Positions 41,226-49,839 of a DNA stretch of 64,000 nt are shown here, piece after piece. The position numbers were made by a program, and so were the translations under genes. A model generated the notes under the pieces. It did no database searches and was not told the origin of the DNA. It saw only the letters and a program-made list of their open reading frames with translations. The first letter of the stretch is position 1. Each line of letters begins with the position of its first letter. The DNA is from Mycobacterium montefiorense (GTDB lineage: Bacteria; Actinomycetota; Actinomycetes; Mycobacteriales; Mycobacteriaceae), in NCBI RefSeq assembly GCF_003112775.1, contig NZ_BFCH01000026.1:81552-145551 (forward strand). Direction: 5' to 3'.

Positions 41226-42230
41226 GTGTTAGCCGTTACCCACGTCGGGCCCGATATGTACAGCTTCGGCGGGACGCAATCCGTGATTCGGGTCATCCGC
41301 GACAACAAGATCGGCGCGGACGAGATCCGGGTGCTCTCCACCTGGGACGGGCGCAACCACGCGAAGAGCTTCCTTCTCACCGCACGCGCGGGCCTGGCGC
41401 TGGCCCGGATCCGGCGCCCCGCCATCGTGCATTTCCACATTTCCAACGGTGGTGCTTGGCTGCGCGAGGGATCGCTGATCCGGCTGGCCACAGCTCGCGG
41501 CTTCCGGATCGTTGTCACCATCCACGGCTCCGACTTTCACGAGTTCGCCGCGGCGCGCCCGCGCTTCGTGGGCAACACGTTGAAGCGTGCCGACCATGTG
41601 ATCGTGCTGTCGGAGGAAGCGCGCGCCGCCGTTCTCGGGGTGGTGCCCTCGGTGGCGACCTCCGTGGTGGCCAACCCGATCCCGATCGATCTCGATGCGC
41701 CCGGAGCTGCCTCGACGCCGCCCGTGGTGCTTTTCGCCGGCACCATCGGTCGCCGCAAGGGTGTTGAGTGCCTTGTCGATGCCTGGCGGCTACTCCTGGG
41801 CGAGGGCATCGAAGGGGAGTGCCGGATCGTCGGGCGCATCGACGACTACACCCCACCGCCGACCGAGCGGATGTCCGTGGAGGGCCCGGTGCACCCCGAC
41901 GACGTCCGGGATCTGCTCCGGACGGTCCGCGTGATCGCACTCCCGTCCTACGCGGAGGGCATGCCGATGATCCTCACCGAAGCCCTGGCCGGCGCACGGC
42001 CGTTTGTGGCGACTCCGGTCGGCGGAACTGCGGCAATAGCGTCCGACCCCGGTATGCTCGTGCCCGTTGGTGATGTGCCCGCGCTGGCAGCGGCGATCGG
42101 CCGGTATCTGCGCGACCCTGGCTTGGCCGAGCGTGACGGGCTGCGCGGCCAGGCGCACATTGCGGCAACACGTAGCCCCAAAGTGATTGACGCGGAACTT
42201 CGCCGGATCTATGGGGGCTGCGGGATTTGA
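41226..42230 (+). CDS. GT4-family glycosyltransferase
   Basis: The 334-residue GT-B glycosyltransferase has VVTIHGSDFHEF in the N-terminal acceptor domain, VVLFAGTIGRRKGVECLVDA at the domain junction, and the donor-binding EGMPMILTEALAGARPFVAT with the E-x7-E motif. The start is a GTG after an 80-base gap. It is coupled to the aldo/keto reductase gene by TTGA. Probable role: adding a sugar to the lipid-linked repeat unit. Confidence 0.85.
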   Translation: MLAVTHVGPDMYSFGGTQSVIRVIRDNKIGADEIRVLSTWDGRNHAKSFLLTARAGLALARIRRPAIVHFHISNGGAWLREGSLIRLATARGFRIVVTIHGSDFHEFAAARPRFVGNTLKRADHVIVLSEEARAAVLGVVPSVATSVVANPIPIDLDAPGAASTPPVVLFAGTIGRRKGVECLVDAWRLLLGEGIEGECRIVGRIDDYTPPPTERMSVEGPVHPDDVRDLLRTVRVIALPSYAEGMPMILTEALAGARPFVATPVGGTAAIASDPGMLVPVGDVPALAAAIGRYLRDPGLAERDGLRGQAHIAATRSPKVIDAELRRIYGGCGI

Positions 42231-43183
42231 AGCAAGTCGAACTGGTGGGATCGCGGCTCGCGGTGAGCGCGGTCGGTTTCGGATGCGGCGGTTTGCTGCA
42301 AGCGTCGTCTCGCAAGGAGCGGATGGCCGTCCTCGGTAGCGCCGTGGATAGCGGGATCACCCATTTCGACACCGCGCGGATGTACGGCCTGGGGATGGCC
42401 GAGGCGGAGCTCGGGGTGTTCGTGCGAACCGTCGGACGCGACGCCGTCACCATCGCCACCAAGTTCGGCATCGATGTCGGCGGTGTGGCCCGGCGTCTTA
42501 GCCGGTTCCAGGCTCCGGCGCGGGCGCTGCTGCGCAAGGCGCCGGCGCTGCGCCGCGCCATCAAGCGGCACCAAGGGCCCGACACGACCACTCGGGTGTA
42601 CGACGCGGCCGTCGCGGCGCGCAGCCTCGACGAGAGCCTCACCGCGCTGAGCGTCGACTACGTCGACATCCTGTTCGTCCACGCGCCGAAGCCCGGCGAC
42701 ACCGTCGAAGATGGCGAACTCCGCGAATTCTTCGAGCGCGCCAAGCAGCAGGGCAAGATTCGCGCCTGGGGTGTCTCTCAAGACGAGGGGCTAGAGGTGG
42801 ATTTCGCCGAGGCGTTCGCGCCCCAGGGCGTCAGCCAATTTCGTAGCGACCTGCTCAACCCGGCGCCGCGCCCAGCCGATCTCGCGTTCGGCGTGCTGAA
42901 CAGGTCGCACACGATGCTGTCCGGGGCGCTGTCGGCCAACGAGCGGCTGGCCGGACGGTGGCGCGCGGCCCTGCAGCTCGATCCGCTGGCCCCCGGTGTG
43001 CTCGCGAAGCTGATCATCGGGTCGTCCGCGGTTGCGACGGGATCGCGCGCGATTCTCTACAGCACCACCAAGCCGCATCGGGTCGCCGAAGCGGCGAGCG
43101 CTGTCTCGTCGCCGCTGGACGTCGAGACCCTGACGCGGTTCCTCGCTCTCGTCGCCGAGTTCAGGGAAGGCGCAGTCGCGTGA
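42227..43183 (+). CDS. Aldo/keto reductase
   Basis: The 318-residue NADPH-dependent oxidoreductase has the AKR tetrad visible: Asp and Tyr in HFDTARMYGLG, Lys in IATKFG and His in LFVHAPKPG. It starts with a rare TTG overlapping the glycosyltransferase stop. The C-terminal part is shorter and more divergent than in typical AKRs. Its tight place in a polysaccharide operon suggests reduction of a sugar intermediate rather than detoxification. Confidence 0.83.
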   Translation: MKQVELVGSRLAVSAVGFGCGGLLQASSRKERMAVLGSAVDSGITHFDTARMYGLGMAEAELGVFVRTVGRDAVTIATKFGIDVGGVARRLSRFQAPARALLRKAPALRRAIKRHQGPDTTTRVYDAAVAARSLDESLTALSVDYVDILFVHAPKPGDTVEDGELREFFERAKQQGKIRAWGVSQDEGLEVDFAEAFAPQGVSQFRSDLLNPAPRPADLAFGVLNRSHTMLSGALSANERLAGRWRAALQLDPLAPGVLAKLIIGSSAVATGSRAILYSTTKPHRVAEAASAVSSPLDVETLTRFLALVAEFREGAVA

Positions 43184-44883
43184 TCCGCGGCCCGCAAGAC
43201 TTCGCCACGAACGCGACGATCGAAACCGACGTCGTGGTCGTCGGAGCCGGCACGGTCGGCATTGCCACGGCGCTGGAGCTCGCCGCGGCCGGCGTGCGGG
43301 TGGCCCTGATCGAGAGTGGCCTGGAGCGTCCCGACGATGCGGCCCAGGACTTGGCGACTCTTGATTCGCAACAGGACGACTATTTCCATGCCCGCAGTGA
43401 ACTCACGGTCCGCCGACAGGTGGGCGGGACCACGGCGCTGTGGGGTGGGCGCTGCGTCAAGTTCGACGCCATCGATTTCGAGGACCGGCCGATCACCGCG
43501 CAGGCACCCTGGCCGATCGGGAATGAAGACATTGACCCCTACCGGCAGAAAGCCTGCGATTGGGCGGCGTGCGGACAGGCACTGTTCAATGCGCGCGAAA
43601 TCCCCGAGATCGCGAATCAGGACCTGGTCGCCGGGCTGCCCGACGGCGCTGTGCGCACGACCGATCTCGAGCGCTGGGCGCTGCCGACGCGGTTCGGCCG
43701 CGAGTATCGGGCGGCGTTGCGAGACGCCCCGACTCTGACGCTGTGGACCGGCCTCACTTGTACCGAGATCGTCACCACCGAGGCCGGCGACGCCGTCGAG
43801 CACCTCGTCGTCAAGGCGCTCGACGGCCGCGCGGGCAGGATCGTCGCGTCGGACTACATCATCGCCACCGGCGGCCTAGAGGCGACGCGGCTGCTGCTGG
43901 TATCGGATCGCCATCATCCGGCCGGTCTGGGAAATACCGGCGGGCACCTCGGGCGCTGGTACATGTCCCACGTCGAGGCCCGGGTGGCGTGGGTGCATTT
44001 CAACACCGACAAGGTGCTGCATGCCTACGAGCGCGACAACGACGGCGTGTACGTTCGCCGGCGTTTTACCTTCGACCCGCAGCTACTACGCGACTCCGGG
44101 ATGCCGAACGCGGCGGTCTGGTTGGTGAACCCGCCGATCAGCGACCCCAGTCACGGCAGCGGGATTCTGTCCGGCGTCTACCTCACGCTGATCTCGCCGG
44201 TCGGTCGTTTCCTGCTCGCTGAGGCGATTCGGGAGGCACACACCAAGCGGGGCGATTCCCGACAGGTTCTCGCGCATCTGCGCAACATCGTCCGCGACTT
44301 GTTTCCATCGATCCGGTTCGCGGTCACGTTCTCCTACGCCCGGTTCCTGCGCAGGGGCCGCAAGGCGCCGGGCTTTTTCGTGAAGAGCGCCGACAACCGA
44401 TATTCGCTGCACTACCACGGCGAGCATCTTCCGCATTGGGAGAGCCGCGTTGAGCTGTCCGAGGAGCGGGATGCGTTGGGAATGCGAAAGATTCGCACCC
44501 ATATGCATTTCTCCGACGCCGACTACGACAGTGTGCGCAAGGCGATCGGCCTGATCGATGAACACCTGCGCTGCCACGGCGTCGGACACGTCGAGTGGGT
44601 GAGCGACGATGTCGAGGGTTTGGTGCACAAGTACCTGGCGGAGATGGGCGGTTTCCACCAGGTGGGCACCACCCGGATGTCCGCGGCTGCCAAGGACGGC
44701 GTTGTGGACGCCAACCTTCAGGTGCACGGGGTGCGCGGGTTGTACATCGCGAGCACGTCGGTTCTTCCGACGTCGAGCCAGGCCAACCCGACGCTGCTCG
44801 GGATCGCGCTGGGTGTCCGGCTTGCCGAGCACGTCGCGAACGCGCGGGCGGCGTTTCAGCCCCCGGATTTCCGGAGCGCCTGA
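43180..44883 (+). CDS. GMC-family FAD oxidoreductase
   Basis: The 567-residue flavoprotein has the N-terminal FAD motif VVVVGAGTVGIATALELAAA, RRQVGGTTALWGGRCVKFDA and the C-terminal GMC signature with the catalytic pair in MGGFHQVGTTRMS and TSSQANPTLLGIALGVRLAE. GTG start, overlapping the reductase stop. It is the last gene of the Wzz-Wzy-GT-AKR-GMC run. GMC enzymes oxidise sugar or alcohol hydroxyls; with the reductase it could epimerise or oxidise a sugar of the polymer, as with DprE1/DprE2 by analogy. Confidence 0.85.
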   Translation: MIRGPQDFATNATIETDVVVVGAGTVGIATALELAAAGVRVALIESGLERPDDAAQDLATLDSQQDDYFHARSELTVRRQVGGTTALWGGRCVKFDAIDFEDRPITAQAPWPIGNEDIDPYRQKACDWAACGQALFNAREIPEIANQDLVAGLPDGAVRTTDLERWALPTRFGREYRAALRDAPTLTLWTGLTCTEIVTTEAGDAVEHLVVKALDGRAGRIVASDYIIATGGLEATRLLLVSDRHHPAGLGNTGGHLGRWYMSHVEARVAWVHFNTDKVLHAYERDNDGVYVRRRFTFDPQLLRDSGMPNAAVWLVNPPISDPSHGSGILSGVYLTLISPVGRFLLAEAIREAHTKRGDSRQVLAHLRNIVRDLFPSIRFAVTFSYARFLRRGRKAPGFFVKSADNRYSLHYHGEHLPHWESRVELSEERDALGMRKIRTHMHFSDADYDSVRKAIGLIDEHLRCHGVGHVEWVSDDVEGLVHKYLAEMGGFHQVGTTRMSAAAKDGVVDANLQVHGVRGLYIASTSVLPTSSQANPTLLGIALGVRLAEHVANARAAFQPPDFRSA

Positions 44884-44896
44884 GCGCTTCAGCGCC

Positions 44897-45955
44897 TCAT
44901 CGCCGCCGGGCCGTCACCTCGGCGATGACGTCGAGGAAGCGATCCGCGACGATGTCGACGGCGCAATGCTGCGCGTAGTGACGCGCCGCCTGTGCCCCGA
45001 GTTCCGCGGCGACTGACGCGTCGGCCAGCAGATCGAAAGCGGCGGTCAGCCCGGCAACGTCGTCGACGCCGATCGGCGGGCAGCCCGGTGGCTGGTATTC
45101 GGGCAGGGCACCGGCGGTGGACACGATCGGCATGACACCGAGCTGCATCGAGAGCACCTGCACGCCGCTTTGGGACGCGCGCCGATAGTGCGAGATCGAC
45201 CCCTTCGCGCCTGCCAACGTCGGGATGACATCGGCGTAGCGGTAGCTGCCGTTGCGCCAGAGCGTGTGCTTGGGCAGGGCGCCCGCGTCGAGCGGCCCGT
45301 TGCCGATCAGCACCAGGTTGTCGCCGCGCCAGCGTTGACCTCCGACATGTCGCTGCCAGGCTTCCAGCACGACGTCGACGTTCTTGTAGGGATTGAGCCG
45401 GCCGAACAGGACGAAGTCACGACGTCCCTCGGCGCCCACGAAGGGCGGGATCCGGGGCAGGTCGACGTCGCTGGCAAGCGGGACGACACGGATTGGCGTG
45501 CCGGCGACGTCGCGGCGCGTGGCGACACCGGTCGCGACGTAGTCGCTGTAGGTGATGGTGGCGGCGGATCGGGCGCCCCAGCGATCGAATACCGCACGTT
45601 CGTAGGCCGGGGTCTGCTCATCGGGGTCGTGCGGTTGGTCGTCGTGCACCACCTGGATTCGGGGGGCCAGCCCGGCCAGCGCGATCCAGCGCGGGTCGCG
45701 GACGATCTCGGCGATCACCACGTCGGGGGAGAACTTGCGGATGCGGCGCCAGGCCTTCAGGGTCGGGACCCAGGTGGCAGCGGTCTTGAACCGCGGATCG
45801 AGCACCAACTCGTAATCGCGGGCGGCATCGGACTCCGGGTGTTGGTCCGACGTCACCAACAGCACGTCGGCCCCGTGCCGGATCAGCGCCTCGGACTGTA
45901 CGCGTACCGCAGGCCATGTCCACGGCGAAAGCCAAAGCACCCGAGGCGAATTCAC
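44897..45955 (-). CDS. GT4-like glycosyltransferase
   Basis: The 352-residue GT-B enzyme has VLWLSPWTWPAVRVQSEALI at the N-terminus, RRDFVLFGRLNPYKNVDVVL and the C-terminal QSGVQVLSMQLGVMPIVSTA then GALPEY, where the usual acidic E-x7-E is changed. It starts with GTG overlapping the methyltransferase stop (GTGA) and converges on the GMC gene 13 bases away. Probable role in polysaccharide repeat-unit assembly. Confidence 0.8.
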   Translation of the reverse strand: MNSPRVLWLSPWTWPAVRVQSEALIRHGADVLLVTSDQHPESDAARDYELVLDPRFKTAATWVPTLKAWRRIRKFSPDVVIAEIVRDPRWIALAGLAPRIQVVHDDQPHDPDEQTPAYERAVFDRWGARSAATITYSDYVATGVATRRDVAGTPIRVVPLASDVDLPRIPPFVGAEGRRDFVLFGRLNPYKNVDVVLEAWQRHVGGQRWRGDNLVLIGNGPLDAGALPKHTLWRNGSYRYADVIPTLAGAKGSISHYRRASQSGVQVLSMQLGVMPIVSTAGALPEYQPPGCPPIGVDDVAGLTAAFDLLADASVAAELGAQAARHYAQHCAVDIVADRFLDVIAEVTARRR

Positions 45956-46773
45956 TGTCCTGGGTCAGCCTGCAGGAAGATGTCGGCGTCGGTCCACATT
46001 CGTGTCTGCAGCGAACGTCGGGGCAATCCCGCAAGCAGGTTCGTCACCCGCGGTGAGGCGAGCAGCCGCCAGGCCAGTGGGTTGATCTTCGCCCGCGTCC
46101 AGATGTGCAGACCCATGCCGCCGAGGAACCACCAACGGGTTTTGGAGGTATGGAACTGCATGCCGAAGCGCTGTCCGATCAGTTCCAGAGTCGGCTTCTG
46201 ATAGAAGGTGATGTGCTGCCCGGTGGCAAAGGCGTAGTACATCCATTCCTCCGGCGCAGGGGGCCCGCCGTCGAAGAGCTCCGTCGTGAAGACGATCGTG
46301 TCGGTGCCGGTGCTTTCGAGTAGTTCGGCCACGAATTCGACGGGGTTGGCGAGATGCTCCATCACCTCGAACGCGGTGACGACCGTGTATGGCTTGCCCG
46401 GACCCGCGTCCGCCTCGAAACCGCGGGCGGTCAGGTTAGGGGAGTACCTGTCGGTCCAGTAATAGTCGAAGCCGATGTCGCGCATCAGGCGGGTAAAAAC
46501 GCCGTACCCGCCGGCCGCGTCGAGAAACCGGCCACCCGGGTCGAACAGGATGTACAGCAGCACCGACATCACGCGCGCGAGGTATTGGTTGCGCCAGAGC
46601 AGGGTGGTGTCCGCCGCTGCCAGGGGGCTGGCATACGCCTCGTCCAGCCAATATGGCTCTTCGGTCTGCAGACCACCGCAGTTATCACAGAAGTAGTACT
46701 TGCAGTCGTATTTGCAGAGCACCTGGTGACTGAATGCCGGCGTGGTAGCCGAACTGCAGATGCGGCACCGCAC
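45952..46773 (-). CDS. SAM methyltransferase with N-terminal zinc ribbon
   Basis: The 273-residue protein has an N-terminal zinc ribbon (MRCRIC and FCDNCGG) followed by a methyltransferase core (GRFLDAAGGYGVFTRLMRDI; AFEVMEHLANPVEFVAELLE). This pattern is shared with sugar C-/O-methyltransferases such as TylC3-like and methyltransf_13/14 proteins. It is coupled to the glycosyltransferase gene downstream. Likely modifies a nucleotide sugar or glycan. Confidence 0.8.
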   Translation of the reverse strand: MRCRICSSATTPAFSHQVLCKYDCKYYFCDNCGGLQTEEPYWLDEAYASPLAAADTTLLWRNQYLARVMSVLLYILFDPGGRFLDAAGGYGVFTRLMRDIGFDYYWTDRYSPNLTARGFEADAGPGKPYTVVTAFEVMEHLANPVEFVAELLESTGTDTIVFTTELFDGGPPAPEEWMYYAFATGQHITFYQKPTLELIGQRFGMQFHTSKTRWWFLGGMGLHIWTRAKINPLAWRLLASPRVTNLLAGLPRRSLQTRMWTDADIFLQADPGQ

Positions 46774-47004
46774 GGTCTCAAAACCCTCCTGAGCATCCTC
46801 GCGACATCAGCAAACTTTGAGGACTGTGCAGAACCTACGGCACATTCGGCGCGATGGGCAACCCCGTGCCGGGTGCGGGACGGAACGCGGTCCCGCGCCG
46901 GGCGTGCGTGGGAAATCGCCGGGGCTACAAGAACTCCCACGTTTCGCATTGCCTGCCTCGGTACGCAAATTCTGCGCCCTCGGGATGGTAGCTTTAGTGA
47001 CCAA

Positions 47005-47859
47005 ATGCCCAAAGAGACGCTCAAGGGGAAGATCCGGCGGATCCTCGGCACCGAAACCCGGGATCAGCTCAAGGATCTGATCCTGTTCGACCATTCCCAG
47101 TCGCTCAAGGCGAACCATTCCAATCCGCTGAATCGTGCGGGCAAGAAGTGTTTTTCCTCCACCGACGAGGACGGCATAACGCTGGAGATCCTGCGCCGGA
47201 TCGGTCAACTCGACGACGGAGTGTTCGCCGAATTCGGCGTCGGGGATGGGACGGAGAACAACACACTGATTCTTGCCGCCCTGGGCTGGAAGGGCTTCTG
47301 GGTCGGGGGACAGGATCTGGCCGTCGAATACGCCGACGACACGCACTTCACCTACGAGAAGGCGTGGATCACGGCGGAGAACATCGGTTCGCTGAGCCGC
47401 TCATGCCTGCAGAGAATCGGTGCCACGCAGGTCGACATGGTGTCGGTGGACCTGGACGGCAATGACATCTATCTAATCGAAAACCTGTTGGCAGACGGGA
47501 TGCGCCCGAAGCTTTTCATCGTCGAATACAACGCCAAGTTTCCACCGCCGGTGAAGTTTCAGATCAGCTACGACCCCAACCATGTCTGGGAGTCCGACGA
47601 CTACTTCGGGGCGTCTTTGAGCAGTTTCGCCGCGATGTTCGCACGCTTTGACTACCGCCTGGTGTGCTGCAATTCCCACTCCGGGACCAATGCCTTTTTC
47701 GTCGACGGCACGCTGTCGCAGCACTTTGCGGATGTGCCGACGGATATCAGTGAGATCTACGTGGAGCCGCGGTATTTTCTCTATTCGGGGCGGTATGCGC
47801 AGCACAAGACGTCGCCCCGCACGATTGCGAAAATCCTGGGACCGCGCGGCGATCGCTAG
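47005..47859 (+). CDS. Methyltransferase-like protein of unknown function (FkbM-like fold)
   Basis: The 284-residue protein has a SAM-binding-like motif VFAEFGVGDGTENNTLILAA, then VDMVSVDLDGNDIYLIENLL, similar to the FkbM-type arrangement of acidic residues, and IVEYNAKFPPP. No signal peptide or membrane helix. It is transcribed opposite to its neighbours and divergent from the zinc-ribbon methyltransferase with a 231-base gap between them. Probably modifies a glycan, but catalysis is unproven. Confidence 0.65.
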   Translation: MPKETLKGKIRRILGTETRDQLKDLILFDHSQSLKANHSNPLNRAGKKCFSSTDEDGITLEILRRIGQLDDGVFAEFGVGDGTENNTLILAALGWKGFWVGGQDLAVEYADDTHFTYEKAWITAENIGSLSRSCLQRIGATQVDMVSVDLDGNDIYLIENLLADGMRPKLFIVEYNAKFPPPVKFQISYDPNHVWESDDYFGASLSSFAAMFARFDYRLVCCNSHSGTNAFFVDGTLSQHFADVPTDISEIYVEPRYFLYSGRYAQHKTSPRTIAKILGPRGDR

Positions 47860-47895
47860 CCTTACTCCACGAATGGCGAAGCAGCAGAACAGAAT

Positions 47896-49839
47896 TCACA
47901 GTACCGCGTCGATCGCTTCGATGTAGGCGTCGGTCATTGCGGCCACCGTGTAGTGCTTGCGCATGCGCTCGAAGCCGCGTTGTCCGATCGATGGCAGTTC
48001 GTCGGGCTCCGCCAGTATTTGCGCCAAGCACTCGCGCCACCCAGACACCGATACGTCGTCGACGAGGAATCCCGCCGTGCCGAAGTCCAACATCTCCGGG
48101 ACGGCGCAAATCGCCGATGCCGCAACCGGAACCGCCCGGGCCATCGCCTCGAGGATCACCAGCGGGAACGCCTCGGAGCGGCTGGGTACACACAGCAGAT
48201 CCGCGTCGGCCAGGGCGGGTCCGGGGCCGGCTACCCATCCGCGCCAATGCACCCGATCGCGCAGTTGCGCGGGGGTACGCGCCTGTAATCTCTTCCGATC
48301 TGGGCCGTCGCCGTAAATTGATAACTGCCAAGGCATATCGGCCAACTCGGCGAGCGCCTCGACCAGCAGATGTGGGTTCTTGTGTTCGAGGATGCGAGAC
48401 AGCATCGCCAGGTGCAACGGCTCGCCGGCAGTCCGGGTCCGGCTCGGGGGCGCGGAGTCGCCGATCCCGCTGACCCCGTTGGGGGCGACGAATCGCCGTC
48501 CCCATAGCCGATGCTGCGCGGCCATCATCTCCCAATGCCGTTGCGCCAGAACGATAAATCCGTCAGCCTGACGCATCGCGGCGACCAGCGGCCGGGAGTA
48601 GATGGGCCGGTCCTGCTCGGGAGGGACATGCGGTGCCACCAGCCAGCGTCGGCCCTTGCCGGCCGCGCGCCACAACGTGGCAAATCCGGCCTCGGTGTTG
48701 GTGTCGGCGGTAATGAGCACCGTCGGGCCCTCGGGAACGTCGATGATCGGCGCCCACCAGGGTTGGCGCACCACGCTTACGGTGGGCGGGATTTCGGCGA
48801 TCAAGGGGCCGAACCGCTGCATGCAGACGATCGTTACAGAGTAGCCTTGGCGGTCTAATTCCGTTGCCAACAAAGCTTTTTGCCGCTCAGCGCCGCTGTA
48901 GACCAGGCGATTGGTTGAGATCACTATCGCCGGCAGGTTGGTGCGCCGGCCAACGCCGGCGACCCTTGGCACGGTGCGCTTCGACCACCTTTGCAGCAGC
49001 GTGGTGCCGGCCAGATACAAGTCCGCGTGATGAACGCTGCGCTGGTGTTCGAGCAGCAGCGCGGTGTTGGTGCGCGCCAAATCCAGACCGCGGCGGCGTT
49101 CGGCACCCTTGTCGGGCGCCGGGTTACCCCGGTCGACGCCGAGCTCGTCGGCCAGCAGCACACGCCAGCCCGCCGCGCGGGCCCGGGCCTGCCAGTCCGC
49201 TGCCTCGCCGTAGCCGAAGAACTCTTCGTCGAAGCCGCCGATCGTGTTCCAGGCCGCGCGGCTGATCGCCAGGCAGTGGCCACCCAAATCGCCGTCGATG
49301 CTTCGTGATTCGGAAGGTTGATGCGCATAGCGGTCTGAGATCGGCGTCCCGCGCAGCGAGTCGGAGTAGCCGATGTCGGCCGTCAGCGCCCGGGTCAGTG
49401 TCTGGCGGCGTGTCGCGATGTCCCACGGCGCCGCGCCGTCACGCGCCATCGGCGAGACCGCCGCGACGCGCGGCGAACGAAGCAGCTCTCGGGTGCGTGT
49501 CAACGGTCCCAACACGCGGGCATTGGCATTTAGCAACAGCAGGTCGACGTCGCTCGGCACGTGTGCCACCAGCGTGTTGAACGCCGCCGCGAGGCCGACA
49601 TGCGCCGGCCCGGGCACCCAGTGCACTGCCGGGTATCGTGTGGCCGATTCCGCTTCGCCGCTGCCGTAGAGATAGACCGCCAGCTCAGGCAACTGCTCGG
49701 CGACGCTGGCCAGGCACGCCTGCAGCGGCTCGCGAACATCGTTGGCCACGATCAGCACCGCGAGCGAGCGCGTCGACGGCAGCGCGGCGGTGTCGCCGAC
49801 CGGGCGCATCAGGTATGACCGATCCAATTCCCGGTTCAT
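47896..49839 (-). CDS. Bifunctional GT2-GT4 glycosyltransferase fusion
   Basis: The 647-residue protein joins two transferases. The N-terminal half (about 20-275) is GT2-like and rhamnosyltransferase-like (LAVLIVANDVREPLQACLAS; LNANARVLGP; GGFDEEFFGYGEAADWQAR). The C-terminal half (about 300-647) is GT4 (NRLVYSGAERQKALLATELD; LAMLSRILEHKNPHLLVEAL; RSEAFPLVILEAMARAVPVA). Its ATG overlaps the flippase stop by four bases. It could add two consecutive sugars to the repeat unit. Confidence 0.85.
   Translation of the reverse strand: MNRELDRSYLMRPVGDTAALPSTRSLAVLIVANDVREPLQACLASVAEQLPELAVYLYGSGEAESATRYPAVHWVPGPAHVGLAAAFNTLVAHVPSDVDLLLLNANARVLGPLTRTRELLRSPRVAAVSPMARDGAAPWDIATRRQTLTRALTADIGYSDSLRGTPISDRYAHQPSESRSIDGDLGGHCLAISRAAWNTIGGFDEEFFGYGEAADWQARARAAGWRVLLADELGVDRGNPAPDKGAERRRGLDLARTNTALLLEHQRSVHHADLYLAGTTLLQRWSKRTVPRVAGVGRRTNLPAIVISTNRLVYSGAERQKALLATELDRQGYSVTIVCMQRFGPLIAEIPPTVSVVRQPWWAPIIDVPEGPTVLITADTNTEAGFATLWRAAGKGRRWLVAPHVPPEQDRPIYSRPLVAAMRQADGFIVLAQRHWEMMAAQHRLWGRRFVAPNGVSGIGDSAPPSRTRTAGEPLHLAMLSRILEHKNPHLLVEALAELADMPWQLSIYGDGPDRKRLQARTPAQLRDRVHWRGWVAGPGPALADADLLCVPSRSEAFPLVILEAMARAVPVAASAICAVPEMLDFGTAGFLVDDVSVSGWRECLAQILAEPDELPSIGQRGFERMRKHYTVAAMTDAYIEAIDAVL

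Noticed and set aside
44875..44896. AGCGCC repeats between the convergent GMC and glycosyltransferase genes
   Set aside because: The repeats are mostly direct rather than inverted and very short; no stable terminator stem could be drawn with confidence.
46774..47004. Possible RNA gene or small ORF in the divergent gap
   Set aside because: No hairpin or codon-like pattern stands out; it is best read as a shared promoter region.
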